64,000 nucleotides of DNA from an uncultured Pelagibacteraceae bacterium (GTDB lineage: Bacteria; Pseudomonadota; Alphaproteobacteria; Pelagibacterales; Pelagibacteraceae), in contig CACIST010000001.1 in NCBI GenBank assembly GCA_902589395.1, positions 1 through 64,000 of the forward strand. Reading direction: 5' to 3'. Below the pieces are notes generated by a model. That model saw only the letters and a program-made list of their open reading frames with translations, was not told the DNA's origin and made no database searches. Shown piece by piece: positions 50,737 to 60,527 of this stretch. Numbering within the stretch: the first letter of the stretch is position 1; the number at the start of each line of letters is the position of its first letter. A program made the position numbers and the translations under genes.

Positions 50737-52365
50737 TTAGTTTAATTCCTTAGCTTGTTTTCTCAGTTCAAACTTTTGAATCTTTCCAGTGGATGTCTTT
50801 GGTAGCGGAGTAAACACAACCTTCTTAGGAAGTTTAAATCCAGCAAGAGTTTCTCGACAAAATTTAATAATTTCTTCCTCAGAGCTTGATTTTCCTTCGA
50901 TTAATTCAACAAAAGCACAAGGTGTTTCACCCCATTTTTCATCTGGTTTTGCTACAACAGCTGCTAGTGATACAGCAGGATGTTTTGAAATTGTATTTTC
51001 GATTTCGATAGATGAAATATTTTCCCCTCCTGAAATTATAATATCTTTTGATCGATCCTGTATTTTTATGTAACCACTTGGATGCGTTACAGCTAAGTCG
51101 CCAGAATGAAACCATCCTCCATCCATTGATTTTTCTGTCGCTTCTTTATCTTTAAAATAACCCTTCATCACCACATTTCCTCTAATCATAATTTCACCCA
51201 TTGTTTTTCCATCATGAGGAACAGGCTTCATGGTTTCAGGGTCCATTACAATGACGCCTTCTGTATTGGGATACCTTACACCTTGTCTTGCTCTTATTTC
51301 GTTTTGGTTATTTTGATCTAATTCATCCCATTCTTGATTCCATGCACACTGCAAAATATGACCATAGGTTTCTGTAAGACCATATACATGCATTACTTCA
51401 AAGCCTAACTTTTGCATTTTTTCAAAAATTATACTAGGAGGAGGAGCACCTGCTGTTAATACATATACCTTTCTTTTTAATTCCATTTGCTGATCCTCTG
51501 GTGCATTTGCTAACATGTTTAAAACTATTGGTGCTCCACCAAAATGAGTAACTTCATATTTATCAATCAATTCAAATATCTTTTTTATATCAATATTTCT
51601 CAGACAAATTACTCGACCATGAATCATTGACATTGTCCAAGGATAACACCAGCCATTACAATGAAACATTGGTACTGTGTATAAAAAATTTAACTGATTA
51701 GGCATATTCCACGCAACTGCACTTCCAGTTGCCATTAAATATGATCCTCTATGATGATAAACAACTCCTTTTGGGTTACCAGTTGTTCCAGAAGTATAAC
51801 CTAATGCTATGGCTTGCCACTCATCTTTTGGCATTTTCCATTTAAAATTTTCATCTCCAGAATTTAAAAACTCCTCATATTCCAAAGATCCTATATTTTT
51901 TGAATCAGTTAGCTTTGCATCTTTATCATCTATATCAATTATAGTAATTTTTGAATTAACTTCTTCTAATGCTTTTTTTACTACATCATGAAATTGTCTA
52001 TCTACAATTAGCACCTTCGCTTCACTGTGATTTAAAATATAACTAATTGTTTTTGAGTCTAGTCTTGTATTAATAGCATTTATAACTGCTCCAACCATAG
52101 GAATGGAATAATGCGCTTCAAATATTTCAGGTGTATTAAAAGCTAAGACAGATACCGTATCACCTGTTTTAATTCCCAAATTATCTAATGCACTAGCAAA
52201 CTTAATACATCTTTTGTAAACTTCACTCCAAGTGTATTTCCTACTTTCATAAACTACTGCTTCGTAGTTTGGATAAATATCTTTTGCTCTTTCTAGAAAT
52301 GATAAAGGGGTTAATGGAACATAATTGGCTTCGTTTTTATCCAAATTTGTTTCATAAGGGTTCAT
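50737..52365 (-). CDS. dmdB: Acyl-CoA ligase, probable methylmercaptopropionate-CoA ligase
   Basis: 542 residues, ANL superfamily. The AMP motif is GYTSGTTGNPKGVVYHH. HVYGLTETYGH, GGWFHSGDLAV and the C-terminal PKTSTGKIQKFELR with the adenylation lysine follow. In the DMSP demethylation route DmdB forms 3-methylmercaptopropionyl-CoA. That substrate is inferred from the place between dmdA and dmdC; sequence alone would say medium-chain acyl-CoA synthetase. Confidence 0.87.
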   Translation of the reverse strand: MNPYETNLDKNEANYVPLTPLSFLERAKDIYPNYEAVVYESRKYTWSEVYKRCIKFASALDNLGIKTGDTVSVLAFNTPEIFEAHYSIPMVGAVINAINTRLDSKTISYILNHSEAKVLIVDRQFHDVVKKALEEVNSKITIIDIDDKDAKLTDSKNIGSLEYEEFLNSGDENFKWKMPKDEWQAIALGYTSGTTGNPKGVVYHHRGSYLMATGSAVAWNMPNQLNFLYTVPMFHCNGWCYPWTMSMIHGRVICLRNIDIKKIFELIDKYEVTHFGGAPIVLNMLANAPEDQQMELKRKVYVLTAGAPPPSIIFEKMQKLGFEVMHVYGLTETYGHILQCAWNQEWDELDQNNQNEIRARQGVRYPNTEGVIVMDPETMKPVPHDGKTMGEIMIRGNVVMKGYFKDKEATEKSMDGGWFHSGDLAVTHPSGYIKIQDRSKDIIISGGENISSIEIENTISKHPAVSLAAVVAKPDEKWGETPCAFVELIEGKSSSEEEIIKFCRETLAGFKLPKKVVFTPLPKTSTGKIQKFELRKQAKELN

Positions 52366-52366
52366 T

Positions 52367-54130
52367 CTAATTAAATTTGTAATTCATAATATAATTACTT
52401 CCAGTAGTTGCAGTAATATAACTACTTTCTATCCTAGGAAGTACTCTATTAAAGAAAAAGTTGGCAGTTTGGATTTTGTCCTCATAAAAATCTTTATTAC
52501 TCTCATATTCTTTGAAGGAAACTTCTAGAACTTTTAACCAAGCATGTCCGGTTGCAACTAAACCAAGAACTTTTAGATAATCGTTACATGCTCCGCTTGC
52601 GTCTTCTGGAGAATTTTTTATTTTTTCCTTCATCCAATCAGTAAATTTTGACAAAATATCAAGATGATAGTTAAGTTGTTTTACAAAAGGTTCAGTTTTT
52701 TTGTCAGTGATTTTAATCTCTTCTTTAACTAAGTTTAGATAGTTTTCAATAATATCACCATTTTTGTTAATTAATTTTCTGAAGACTAAGTCAGCAGCCT
52801 GAACTGAATTTGTTCCCTCATAAATAGGTGTAATCCTATTGTCTCTGTAGAATTGTTCAATACCTTGATCTTTCGTAAATCCATATCCTCCATGAATTTG
52901 CATTGCTTCACTTGTTATCTCCATTGCATTATCTGTGAAAAGCGATTTAACAACTGGTGTCATTAATGAAACAAGATCTGAGGCTTCTTGTTTTATTTTT
53001 TCATCAGAATGATTTAAGCTAACTTCAATTTGTTGAGACAGCCAGAAACTCAAGGCTCTTTGTCCCTCTATCATAGATTTCATACTCAATAGTGACCTTC
53101 TAATATCAACGTGATCAATAATAAAATCTGCACCATTATTTGATTTTGAATTAAATGCCTTACCTTGTTTTCTTTCTTTAGCGTAAGTAAGGGAATTTTG
53201 GTATGCAATTTCAGAAATGCCTAGACCTTGAATTCCAACAATAATTCTCTCCAAATTCATCATTGTGAACATAGAGTTAAGGCCTTTGTTTTTAGGTCCT
53301 ATCATATAACCAACAGCATCATCAAAATTTAACACACAAGTTGCAGATCCTTTAATACCCATTTTGTTTTCTATTGAACCTGTTGAAACTCCGTTTCTTG
53401 GCCCAACTGATCCATCTTTATTTAAAACAAATTTTGGAACTAAAAATAAACTAATACCTTTTGTTCCTTCTGGTGAGTCTGTTGATCGAGCTAATACTAA
53501 ATGAATGATATTTTCTGTTAAATCTTGATCGCCAGAAGTAATAAAAATTTTTTGACCACTAATTTTGTAAGTTCCATCATTTTGATCTACTGCTTTAGTT
53601 TTTAAAAGACCTAAGTCTGTTCCACATACTGGTTCTGTTAAACACATTGTACCGCTCCATTTACCCTCAACCATTTTAGGCAAATAAGTATTTTTTATTT
53701 CATCATCAGCATGCCTTAACAAACAGTTATATGCTCCAATAGTCAGTTCACTGTAAAGTTTAAAAGATAAACTTGCTGATGATAACATTTCATCAAAGAA
53801 AGTGCTTACTGTTTTAGGCATTCCTTGACCACCATATTTCGGATCACAAGATAAGGAAATCCATCCATCTTCTATAAATTTTTGATAAGCTTCCTTATAT
53901 CCTGGCGGTGTTCTAACCACACCATTTTCTAAAACAGCTGGCGTTTCATCTCCACTTTTTGCAAGAGGTAAGATTAAGTTTTGAGTAATTTTTGCTGCTT
54001 CTTCTAAAATATCTTTAACTAATTCTGTATTAACTTCTTTATATTTTTCAATTTCATTATATTTTTTATTGTTCCTCAATTTATCAAAGAGAAACATCAT
54101 ATCATCTACTGGTGCGTTGTAAGTTGGCAT
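52367..54130 (-). CDS. dmdC: Acyl-CoA dehydrogenase, probable methylmercaptopropionyl-CoA dehydrogenase
   Basis: 587 residues, the long acyl-CoA dehydrogenase type to which DmdC belongs. MCLTEPVCGTDLG, KISGQKIFITSGDQDLTENI, MQIHGGYGFTKDQGIEQFYRD and the catalytic Glu in PIYEGTNSVQAADLV are all seen. The C-terminal ~110 residues are the extra helical domain of the group. It would form methylthioacryloyl-CoA. The DmdD hydratase is not in the cluster. It sits one base from dmdB and precedes it in transcription. Confidence 0.87.
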   Translation of the reverse strand: MPTYNAPVDDMMFLFDKLRNNKKYNEIEKYKEVNTELVKDILEEAAKITQNLILPLAKSGDETPAVLENGVVRTPPGYKEAYQKFIEDGWISLSCDPKYGGQGMPKTVSTFFDEMLSSASLSFKLYSELTIGAYNCLLRHADDEIKNTYLPKMVEGKWSGTMCLTEPVCGTDLGLLKTKAVDQNDGTYKISGQKIFITSGDQDLTENIIHLVLARSTDSPEGTKGISLFLVPKFVLNKDGSVGPRNGVSTGSIENKMGIKGSATCVLNFDDAVGYMIGPKNKGLNSMFTMMNLERIIVGIQGLGISEIAYQNSLTYAKERKQGKAFNSKSNNGADFIIDHVDIRRSLLSMKSMIEGQRALSFWLSQQIEVSLNHSDEKIKQEASDLVSLMTPVVKSLFTDNAMEITSEAMQIHGGYGFTKDQGIEQFYRDNRITPIYEGTNSVQAADLVFRKLINKNGDIIENYLNLVKEEIKITDKKTEPFVKQLNYHLDILSKFTDWMKEKIKNSPEDASGACNDYLKVLGLVATGHAWLKVLEVSFKEYESNKDFYEDKIQTANFFFNRVLPRIESSYITATTGSNYIMNYKFN

Positions 54131-54156
54131 AGGTATACTTTAGAATAAATGTTTAA

Positions 54157-55263
54157 TTATTGCAATTTTGAAATTATCGCATCTCCCATCACTGATGTTG
54201 ATACTTCTTTCATTCCCTTAGAAATAATGTCTTTAGTTCTAAGACCCTCATCAAGCACACCTTGAACAGCTTTTTCTAAACTATCTGCCTCTTTATCTAG
54301 GTCTAAGGAATATCTTAAAGCCATTGCAAAACTCAGTATTGTTGCTATTGGATTAGCAATACCTTGACCTGCTATATCGGGTGCTGATCCATGAACTGGC
54401 TCATATAAAGATCTCATATTACCGTTTTTATCTTTGGCTCCAAGGGACGCAGATGGCAAAAGCCCTAGAGAACCAGTCAACATTGCAGCTTCATCTGATA
54501 ACATGTCGCCAAAAAGATTATCTGTTACTATCACATCAAATTGTTTAGGATTTCTAACTAACTGCATTGCACAGTTATCTGCTAGCATATGTTTTAATTC
54601 TACATCACTATATTCTTTTTCATGAATTGCTTGCACTTCTTCTTTCCATAATTGACCTGCCTCCATGACATTCGACTTTTCACAGGAAGTAACTTTATTA
54701 TTCCTTTTTCTGGCTAGATCAAATGCAACACGGGCTACTCTCTCGATTTCACTAGTAGTATAGACATGAGTATTAATTCCTTTTCTTTCACCATTATCAA
54801 TTGGTTTTATCCCTCTAGGTTCGCCAAAGTAAATCCCACCCGTTAATTCCCTAACAAAAAGAATATCTAAATTAGAAACAAATTCAGGCTTTAAACTTGA
54901 GGCATCAACGAGTTGTTTAAAACAAATTGCAGGTCTCAAATTTGCAAATAATTTTAATTCTTTTCTTAATTTTAATAAAGCTCTCTCTGGTTTTTTTGAA
55001 AAATCAATATTATCCCATTTTGGTCCACCAACAGCACCCAATATTACTGCAGCGCTTTCTTGTGCCTTGTAAAAAGCTTCATCAGTTATTGGAGTTCCAT
55101 GTTTATCATAAGCAGCACCTCCAACCAAATCTTGGTCAATTTCAAAATCCAAGGATTTATTTGAGTTGAACCATTCAATTATTTTTTTTACTTCAGCAAT
55201 TACCTCAGGTCCGATACCATCCCCTGGTAATAATAAAATTTTTCTTTTTTTAATTTTAATCAT
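54157..55263 (-). CDS. leuB: 3-isopropylmalate dehydrogenase
   Basis: 368 residues. [24 protein letters not shown], the metal-binding [12 protein letters not shown] and [14 protein letters not shown] are the family motifs. It oxidises and decarboxylates 3-isopropylmalate in leucine synthesis. The start overlaps the leuD end by 8 bases, completing leuCDB. Confidence 0.98.
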   Translation of the reverse strand: MIKIKKRKILLLPGDGIGPEVIAEVKKIIEWFNSNKSLDFEIDQDLVGGAAYDKHGTPITDEAFYKAQESAAVILGAVGGPKWDNIDFSKKPERALLKLRKELKLFANLRPAICFKQLVDASSLKPEFVSNLDILFVRELTGGIYFGEPRGIKPIDNGERKGINTHVYTTSEIERVARVAFDLARKRNNKVTSCEKSNVMEAGQLWKEEVQAIHEKEYSDVELKHMLADNCAMQLVRNPKQFDVIVTDNLFGDMLSDEAAMLTGSLGLLPSASLGAKDKNGNMRSLYEPVHGSAPDIAGQGIANPIATILSFAMALRYSLDLDKEADSLEKAVQGVLDEGLRTKDIISKGMKEVSTSVMGDAIISKLQ

Positions 55264-55861
55264 TAAATATCCAAGGTTTTGCCTCTTTAATTTTATTTTC
55301 GTATGAAACTATTTTTTCAGATTTTTCTAGAGATAACGCAATGTCATCTAATCCCTCTATTAGACATTTTTTCTTAAATTGATCTATTTCAAATTTTATT
55401 TCTTTATTACCAAAACTTATTATTTGCTCAGGCAAATTTACAGAAATTTCCTCTTTTCTATTCGAGTACTCTGAAATTTCTTTGATTTGATCCTCTGAAA
55501 TTGTAATTGGGAGAATACCATTCTTAAAACAGTTATTATAAAATATATCTGCATAACTTGAACTAATTACACAAGTTATTCCAAAATCCATTAAAGCCCA
55601 AGGAGCATGTTCTCTAGAAGAGCCACATCCAAAATTCTTTCCTGCAATTAAAATTTTAGAATTATTATACGGACTATTATTTAAAATAAAGTCATCTATC
55701 TCTTTACCACTTTGGTCATATCTCATTTCAAAGAATAAATTTTTTCCTAGTCCAGTTCTTTTTATAGTTTTTAAAAACTGTTTAGGAATTATCATGTCTG
55801 TATCTATATTGACGATAGGCAGATAAGCTGGAACACTTTTTATTGAGATAAATTTATTCAT
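55256..55861 (-). CDS. leuD: 3-isopropylmalate dehydratase small subunit
   Basis: 201 residues, aconitase swivel domain. [16 protein letters not shown] and [17 protein letters not shown] are diagnostic. It works with LeuC to isomerise 2- to 3-isopropylmalate. It directly follows leuC with no gap. Confidence 0.97.
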   Translation of the reverse strand: MNKFISIKSVPAYLPIVNIDTDMIIPKQFLKTIKRTGLGKNLFFEMRYDQSGKEIDDFILNNSPYNNSKILIAGKNFGCGSSREHAPWALMDFGITCVISSSYADIFYNNCFKNGILPITISEDQIKEISEYSNRKEEISVNLPEQIISFGNKEIKFEIDQFKKKCLIEGLDDIALSLEKSEKIVSYENKIKEAKPWIFND

Positions 55862-57265
55862 TTAATTTTGGTATTTTCTAACATCATCTAAGTTTCCAGA
55901 AATTGCAGCTGCTGCAGCCATTGCTGGACTAACTAAATGTGTTCTACCGCCTCTTCCCTGTCTACCCTCAAAATTTCTATTAGAGGTAGATGCACATCTT
56001 TCTTCAGGTTTAAGCTTATCCGCATTCATTGCTAGACACATTGAACAGCCTGGCTCTCTCCATTCAAAGCCTGATTCTAAAAATATTTTATCCAGACCTT
56101 CTTGCTCTGCTTGTTCTTTAACTAAACCAGAACCTGGAACAATCATTGCATGTACATGTGATGCAACTTTTTTATCTTTTAATATTTTAGCTGCCTCTCT
56201 TATATCTTCTATTCTCCCGTTAGTGCAGCTTCCTATAAAAACTTTATCAATCTTAATATCTTGAATATTTGTATTTGGTTTTAATCCCATATAATTTAAT
56301 GATCTGTTAATTGAATTTTTTCTATCTGGGTCAGTTTCACTTTCAGGATTGGGAACTTTACCGTCTATTTCAACCACATCCTGGGGAGATGTTCCCCAAG
56401 TTACCATTGGTTTAATTTGAGATCCATCTAACGTTAATTCTTTATCAAAGTTTGCGTCCTTATCAGATTTCAATGTATGCCAATATTCCAAAGCTTTTTC
56501 CCAGTTTTCTCCTTTTGGTGACATTGGTTTACCTTTTAAATATTGAAATATCTTTTCATCTGGTTGAATTAGTCCTGCTCTTGCCCCACCTTCAATCGTC
56601 ATGTTGCAAATCGTCATTCTTTGTTCAACACTTAGATTAGATATAAGGTTACCAGCATACTCAATCACATAACCAGTACCACCAGCCGTTCCTATTTTTC
56701 CAATTATCTGCAGGATGACATCCTTTGATGTTACGCCAATAGGTAATGAACCATTTACGCTAATTCTAAAGTTTTTTGATTTTTTTTGAACTAAAGTTTG
56801 TGTTGCTAAAACGTGTTCTACTTCTGAAGTTCCAATACCAAAAGCTAAAGCTCCAAATGCTCCATGAGTTGCAGTATGACTATCACCACAAACAATAATA
56901 TTTCCAGGCTGTGTAAAACCTTGTTCAGGTCCTATGATATGGACAATGCCTTGTCTTTTATCATCCATTCCAAAAATCTCTACTCCAAATTCCTTACAGT
57001 TTTTGTTCAAAGTTTCAACTTGAATTCTCGAGTCTTCATCTGCGATACCTTTTGACCTGTCAGTTGTCGGAACATTATGATCTGCAACAGCAAGAGTTAG
57101 TTTAGGGTGTCTTACTTTTCTGTTTGAATTTCTTAAGCCTTCAAATGCTTGAGGGCTTGTAACTTCATGAATTAAATGTCTATCTACAAACAAAAGTGAT
57201 GTACCATCAGGTTGTTTATCAACTAGATGATCATTCCAAATTTTATCGTAAGTTGTAAAAGGCAT
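55862..57265 (-). CDS. leuC: 3-isopropylmalate dehydratase large subunit
   Basis: 467 residues, aconitase fold. The 4Fe-4S ligands are in [10 protein letters not shown] and [28 protein letters not shown] and [14 protein letters not shown] are typical. First enzyme gene of leuCDB. It comes 11 bases after rplS, so the leucine genes may be read together with ribosomal genes. Confidence 0.98.
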   Translation of the reverse strand: MPFTTYDKIWNDHLVDKQPDGTSLLFVDRHLIHEVTSPQAFEGLRNSNRKVRHPKLTLAVADHNVPTTDRSKGIADEDSRIQVETLNKNCKEFGVEIFGMDDKRQGIVHIIGPEQGFTQPGNIIVCGDSHTATHGAFGALAFGIGTSEVEHVLATQTLVQKKSKNFRISVNGSLPIGVTSKDVILQIIGKIGTAGGTGYVIEYAGNLISNLSVEQRMTICNMTIEGGARAGLIQPDEKIFQYLKGKPMSPKGENWEKALEYWHTLKSDKDANFDKELTLDGSQIKPMVTWGTSPQDVVEIDGKVPNPESETDPDRKNSINRSLNYMGLKPNTNIQDIKIDKVFIGSCTNGRIEDIREAAKILKDKKVASHVHAMIVPGSGLVKEQAEQEGLDKIFLESGFEWREPGCSMCLAMNADKLKPEERCASTSNRNFEGRQGRGGRTHLVSPAMAAAAAISGNLDDVRKYQN

Positions 57266-57276
57266 TTAGAAAAAAA

Positions 57277-57819
57277 TTATTTTTTCTGTTCTTGATTTTC
57301 TTTCGGTTCTTCTGTTTTTACAGGCTCTGCTTTAACTTCTTCTTTAGGAGCTTCTGCTTTAACTTCTTCTTTAGGAGCTTCTGTTTGAGGATCAGTTGAT
57401 GGCATTACGTTTTCCTCAGTAACTTCATTAATTTTAGTTTCTAAATCAATACCAATAGTCTTCTTAATTTTTTCAGCTATTCTTGCGGATTTACCAGTTC
57501 TATCTCTTAGATAGTATAATTTTGCTCTTCTTACTTTTCCTGATCTTACAACTTTTATTGTATCTACAATTGGGCTGTATAATGCAAAAGTTCTTTCTAC
57601 TCCCTCACCAAAAGAAATTTTTCTAACAGTAAATGATGAATTGATGTCTCTACTCTTTTTTGCGATACATACACCTTCAAAATATTGAATTCTGTCTCTT
57701 TTACCCTCTGTTATCCTAACTCCAACTTTAACGATATCTCCAGGGAAAAAATCAGGATGTTTTCTCTCAGAAATAATCTTGTTTAAATTTGATCTGTTTA
57801 TTTCTTCAATATTTTTCAT
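57277..57819 (-). CDS. rplS: 50S ribosomal protein L19 with repeated acidic-basic tail
   Basis: 180 residues. Residues 1-~120 are normal L19 ([52 protein letters not shown]). The last ~45 residues are extra, with EAPKEEVKA twice (147-155, 156-164) and a Lys/Glu/Gln end. The same type of tail is on S16 two genes upstream. L19 sits at the 30S-50S bridge. It follows trmD by one base. Confidence 0.96.
   Translation of the reverse strand: MKNIEEINRSNLNKIISERKHPDFFPGDIVKVGVRITEGKRDRIQYFEGVCIAKKSRDINSSFTVRKISFGEGVERTFALYSPIVDTIKVVRSGKVRRAKLYYLRDRTGKSARIAEKIKKTIGIDLETKINEVTEENVMPSTDPQTEAPKEEVKAEAPKEEVKAEPVKTEEPKENQEQKK
57328..57381 (-). repeat. Two tandem 27-base units in the rplS tail
   Basis: They encode EAPKEEVKA twice. 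The DNA words match those in the rpsP tail (shared plus-strand word TTCTTTAGGAGCTTCTG with small changes), in the same orientation about 1.2 kb away across trmD. Confidence 0.75.
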
Positions 57820-57820
57820 T

Positions 57821-58504
57821 TCAATTTTTCTTATATTTTTGCCATAAGTCTGGTCTTCGGTCGCGTGTTATAGCCTCAGATTGGGATAAACGCCAGTCTT
57901 TAATTTTGGCGTGATCACCTGAAATCAGCACATTTGGGACCTTTTTTTCCTCCCAAACTTGAGGTTTTGTGAATTGCGGATATTCAAGAAGGCCATTCTC
58001 AAAACTCTCATCTCTTGAGGAATTAATATTACCTAGAATTCCTGGAATAAATCTTAGAATAGAATCTGTTACAACAAATGCAGCAACTTCACCCCCTGAT
58101 AATACAAAGTCACCAATGCTAATCTCTTCAATATCCCTACTTTCTAGTATTCTTTCATCTACTCCTTCGAAATGACCACAAATTAAATTGATTGTTTTTT
58201 CATTTGAAAACTCTCTTGCAAGTTTAGAATTAAAAACTTTTCCTCTTGGACTTAAATAAAGGGTTTTTTCTTTAGTCTTGATATTTGCGTCTAATGAATT
58301 TGCCAAAACATCTGCTTTCATAATCATTCCATTTCCGCCACCATAAGGAGTGTCGTCAACAGTTTTATGTTTATCTAATGCATAATCTCTTATGTTTACT
58401 GTTTCTAAATCCCATTCTTTTCCTTTTGACTTTCCAAAAAGACCTTTACTCAAATAGCCTGGAAAATATTCAGGATACAACGTAAATACTCTAGACAAAA
58501 ACAT
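57821..58504 (-). CDS. trmD: tRNA (guanine-N1)-methyltransferase
   Basis: 227 residues from the ATG at 58504, which begins the family sequence [18 protein letters not shown]. An open frame continues 103 codons upstream, but that part is only the rpsP repeat read in another frame. Motifs present are [29 protein letters not shown] and the trefoil-knot SAM site [20 protein letters not shown]. It methylates G37 of tRNAs and so guards the reading frame. It starts 5 bases after rpsP; rimM is missing between them. Confidence 0.95.
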   Translation of the reverse strand: MFLSRVFTLYPEYFPGYLSKGLFGKSKGKEWDLETVNIRDYALDKHKTVDDTPYGGGNGMIMKADVLANSLDANIKTKEKTLYLSPRGKVFNSKLAREFSNEKTINLICGHFEGVDERILESRDIEEISIGDFVLSGGEVAAFVVTDSILRFIPGILGNINSSRDESFENGLLEYPQFTKPQVWEEKKVPNVLISGDHAKIKDWRLSQSEAITRDRRPDLWQKYKKN

Positions 58505-58508
58505 TATT

Positions 58509-59048
58509 CTATTTAGCTTCTTCCTTCGGAGCTTCTGTTTTAGCTTCTTCCTTCGGAGCTTCTGTTTTAGCTTCTTCCTTAGGAGCTTCTGTTTTAGCTT
58601 CCTCTTTTGGAGCTTCTGCTTTTGGCTCTTCTGTTTTAGCTTCTTCCTTTGGAGCTTCTGCTTTTGGCTCTTCTGTTTTAGCTTCATCCTTTGGTGCTTC
58701 TGTTTTAGGAGCATCTGTTTTAGCTTCGCCACCCTCATCAGTTTTCTTTCTATCTTTTTTTGGAATTGCTTTTTGAGGATTATTACCTTTTGCTGGCATA
58801 GGCATAATCTCATTTTCTCCTAATAATCTTGCAACTCTAGTTGTTGGTTGTGCCCCTTGACCCAGCCAATACTTAACTCTCTCAACATCTAATCCCATTC
58901 TTTCTTTTTTTTCTTTTGGAATTAGAGGATTAAAAAAACCTAGTTTTTCTATAAACCTTCCATCTCTTGGAAATCTACTATCAGCAACCACTATCTTATA
59001 TACTGGTCTCTTCTTAGTTCCTCCCATTGATAAACGCATCTTTAACAT
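58509..59048 (-). CDS. rpsP: 30S ribosomal protein S16 with a ~95-residue repeated tail
   Basis: 179 residues, about twice the usual ~80-90. Residues 1-84 are S16 ([47 protein letters not shown]). From ~85 on the chain is Lys/Glu/Ala/Pro-rich: two 14-residue units (123-150) and three 9-residue AKTEAPKEE units (151-177). The tail has no hydrophobic residues and should be disordered. It follows ffh by 12 bases. Confidence 0.96.
   Translation of the reverse strand: MLKMRLSMGGTKKRPVYKIVVADSRFPRDGRFIEKLGFFNPLIPKEKKERMGLDVERVKYWLGQGAQPTTRVARLLGENEIMPMPAKGNNPQKAIPKKDRKKTDEGGEAKTDAPKTEAPKDEAKTEEPKAEAPKEEAKTEEPKAEAPKEEAKTEAPKEEAKTEAPKEEAKTEAPKEEAK
58518..58682 (-). repeat. Tandem repeats in the rpsP tail (3 x 27 bases and 2 x 42 bases)
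   Basis: 58518-58598 holds three near-identical 27-base units (AKTEAPKEE). 58599-58682 holds two 42-base units ([14 protein letters not shown]). The unit length is a multiple of three throughout, so copy-number change keeps the frame. Confidence 0.85.
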
Positions 59049-59060
59049 TTGTTCTCCTAT

Positions 59061-60419
59061 TTATTTTAATTGATTAAAAAGTTCTGGTGGTATGCCTTTA
59101 TCCATCATCCCTTTTGTATTTCCTTTAGACATTTTTTTCATCATTTCTGACATCATCTTAAATTGCTTAAGCAATTTATTGATAGTGGCTACGTCTGTTC
59201 CTGAGCCATTAGCAATTCTTTTTTTTCTAGAACCATCTATAATCTTAGGGTTTTCACGCTCTTTTTTAGTCATAGATAATATTACCGCCTCGTTTTGAGT
59301 AATTATTTTTTCATCCACACCAGCTTGATCCATTTGAGATTTAACTTTTGAAACACCAGGCAAAAAAGACATTATGCCTTCAATACCACCCATTTTTTTC
59401 ATTTGTCTTAGCTGAGTAAGGTAATCCTCTAACGAGAACTGACCTTTTTTTAATTTTTCCTCTGTTTTTTTTAATTTTTCTTCATCTAGATCTTCTGCAG
59501 CCTTTTCAACGAGGGAAACAATATCTCCCATACCTAAAATTCTATTAGCAATTCTGTCTGGGTGAAAAACTTCAAAATTTTCTATCTTTTCACCAACTCC
59601 TAAAAATTTAATTGGAACATCTGCAACATATTTCATACTTAATGCTGCTCCACCTCTTCCATCACCATCTGATCTTGTAAGAATAATACCTGTCAGATTA
59701 ACAGTACTTTTAAATTCTTTAGCTATATTAGCTGCTACTTGGCCAGTCAAAGAATCTGCGACAAGAATTGTTTCTGACGGATTTATAATACTTTCAATTT
59801 GTTTAATCTCACTCATCATTTGTAAATCAATCTGAGTTCTTCCGGCTGTATCAAATAGAATTACATCTGCTCCATTAAGATTAGCAGCACTAATCGCTCT
59901 TCTACAAATATCTGCAGGAAGTTGATCTTTGATGACTGGAAGTGTTATTATATTATTTTGCTCACCCAAAAGTCTTAGTTGCTCTTGTGCAGCAGGTCTG
60001 TAAACGTCTAGACTAGCCATCATAACTTTTTTCTTTTTGTTAGTCTCTAAAAATCTTGCTAACTTAGCTGTAGTTGTAGTTTTTCCAGAACCCTGTAACC
60101 CAACTAACATAACTGGAACAGGAGGTACTGCATTTAATTCAATATCAGAATTTTTATCCCCTAAGAAAGAAATTAACTCATCGTTAACAACTTTAACTAC
60201 CATCTGTCCTGGTGAAGTAGACCTAATGATCTCTTGACCAAGAGCTTTGGGTTTCACTCTATTTATAAATTCTTTTACAACTTCTAAAGATACATCCGCT
60301 TCTAAAAGAGCAAGCCTAATCTCTCTTAAACCCTCATCTACTTGCTTTTCATCAAGCGAAGGCGCCTTTTTTAAAGAAGAAAATATTTCTTCAAATTTAT
60401 TTGTTAAATTTTCAAACAT
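59061..60419 (-). CDS. ffh: Signal recognition particle protein Ffh
   Basis: 452 residues from the ATG at 60419 (MFENLTNKFEEIFSSLKK); an in-frame ATG 24 bases upstream lies at the edge of a hairpin and is unlikely. The NG domain has Walker A GLQGSGKTT (107-115), DVYRPAAQEQL, DTAGRTQIDLQMM and TRSDGDGRGGAALSM. The methionine-rich M domain follows after ~300 (MKKMGGIEGIMSFLPG, GSGTDVATINKLLKQF). It targets membrane proteins with 4.5S RNA and FtsY; ftsY lies 1 kb away on the other strand. Confidence 0.97.
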   Translation of the reverse strand: MFENLTNKFEEIFSSLKKAPSLDEKQVDEGLREIRLALLEADVSLEVVKEFINRVKPKALGQEIIRSTSPGQMVVKVVNDELISFLGDKNSDIELNAVPPVPVMLVGLQGSGKTTTTAKLARFLETNKKKKVMMASLDVYRPAAQEQLRLLGEQNNIITLPVIKDQLPADICRRAISAANLNGADVILFDTAGRTQIDLQMMSEIKQIESIINPSETILVADSLTGQVAANIAKEFKSTVNLTGIILTRSDGDGRGGAALSMKYVADVPIKFLGVGEKIENFEVFHPDRIANRILGMGDIVSLVEKAAEDLDEEKLKKTEEKLKKGQFSLEDYLTQLRQMKKMGGIEGIMSFLPGVSKVKSQMDQAGVDEKIITQNEAVILSMTKKERENPKIIDGSRKKRIANGSGTDVATINKLLKQFKMMSEMMKKMSKGNTKGMMDKGIPPELFNQLK

Positions 60420-60436
60420 AATCACATCCAGCAAGT

Positions 60437-60517
60437 ATCGCACCAGTGGGCGAACTCTCGCTGACTGGTGTCGATCTCTTTGTTACCAAAGACACCGCAA
60501 ATTGCTATATTTTGCGG
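60437..60517 (-). ncRNA. Three-hairpin structured leader upstream of ffh (possible cis-regulatory RNA)
   Basis: Three hairpins lie in 81 bases of unusually GC-rich sequence. A (60437-60475) has an 11-bp stem with one bulged T, a mismatch, a further short stem and an ACTC loop. B (60477-60492) has a 6-bp stem with a 4-base loop. C (60495-60517) has a 7-bp stem CCGCAAA/TTTGCGG with a 9-base loop. A minus-strand promoter at 60530-60555 would start transcription near 60522, just before C. All three would thus lie in the ffh 5' leader, ending 18 bases before its start codon. It lacks the GGAA-loop and AGCAGCC features of SRP RNA. Function unknown. Confidence 0.55.
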
Positions 60518-60527
60518 AAACGGCGAT

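Noticed and set aside
58518-58682. Regular repeats that could suggest a CRISPR array or satellite
   Set aside because: Units are contiguous with no spacers, are multiples of three, and encode the S16 tail.
58505-58813. 103-codon N-terminal extension of trmD, rich in Lys and Gln
   Set aside because: It is the rpsP tail repeat read in another frame. TrmD family sequence starts at the ATG at 58504.
60437-60517. tRNA or SRP (4.5S) RNA gene
   Set aside because: No cloverleaf or T-loop, and no GGAA loop or AGCAGCC-type SRP core on either strand. Kept only as a structured leader of unknown kind.
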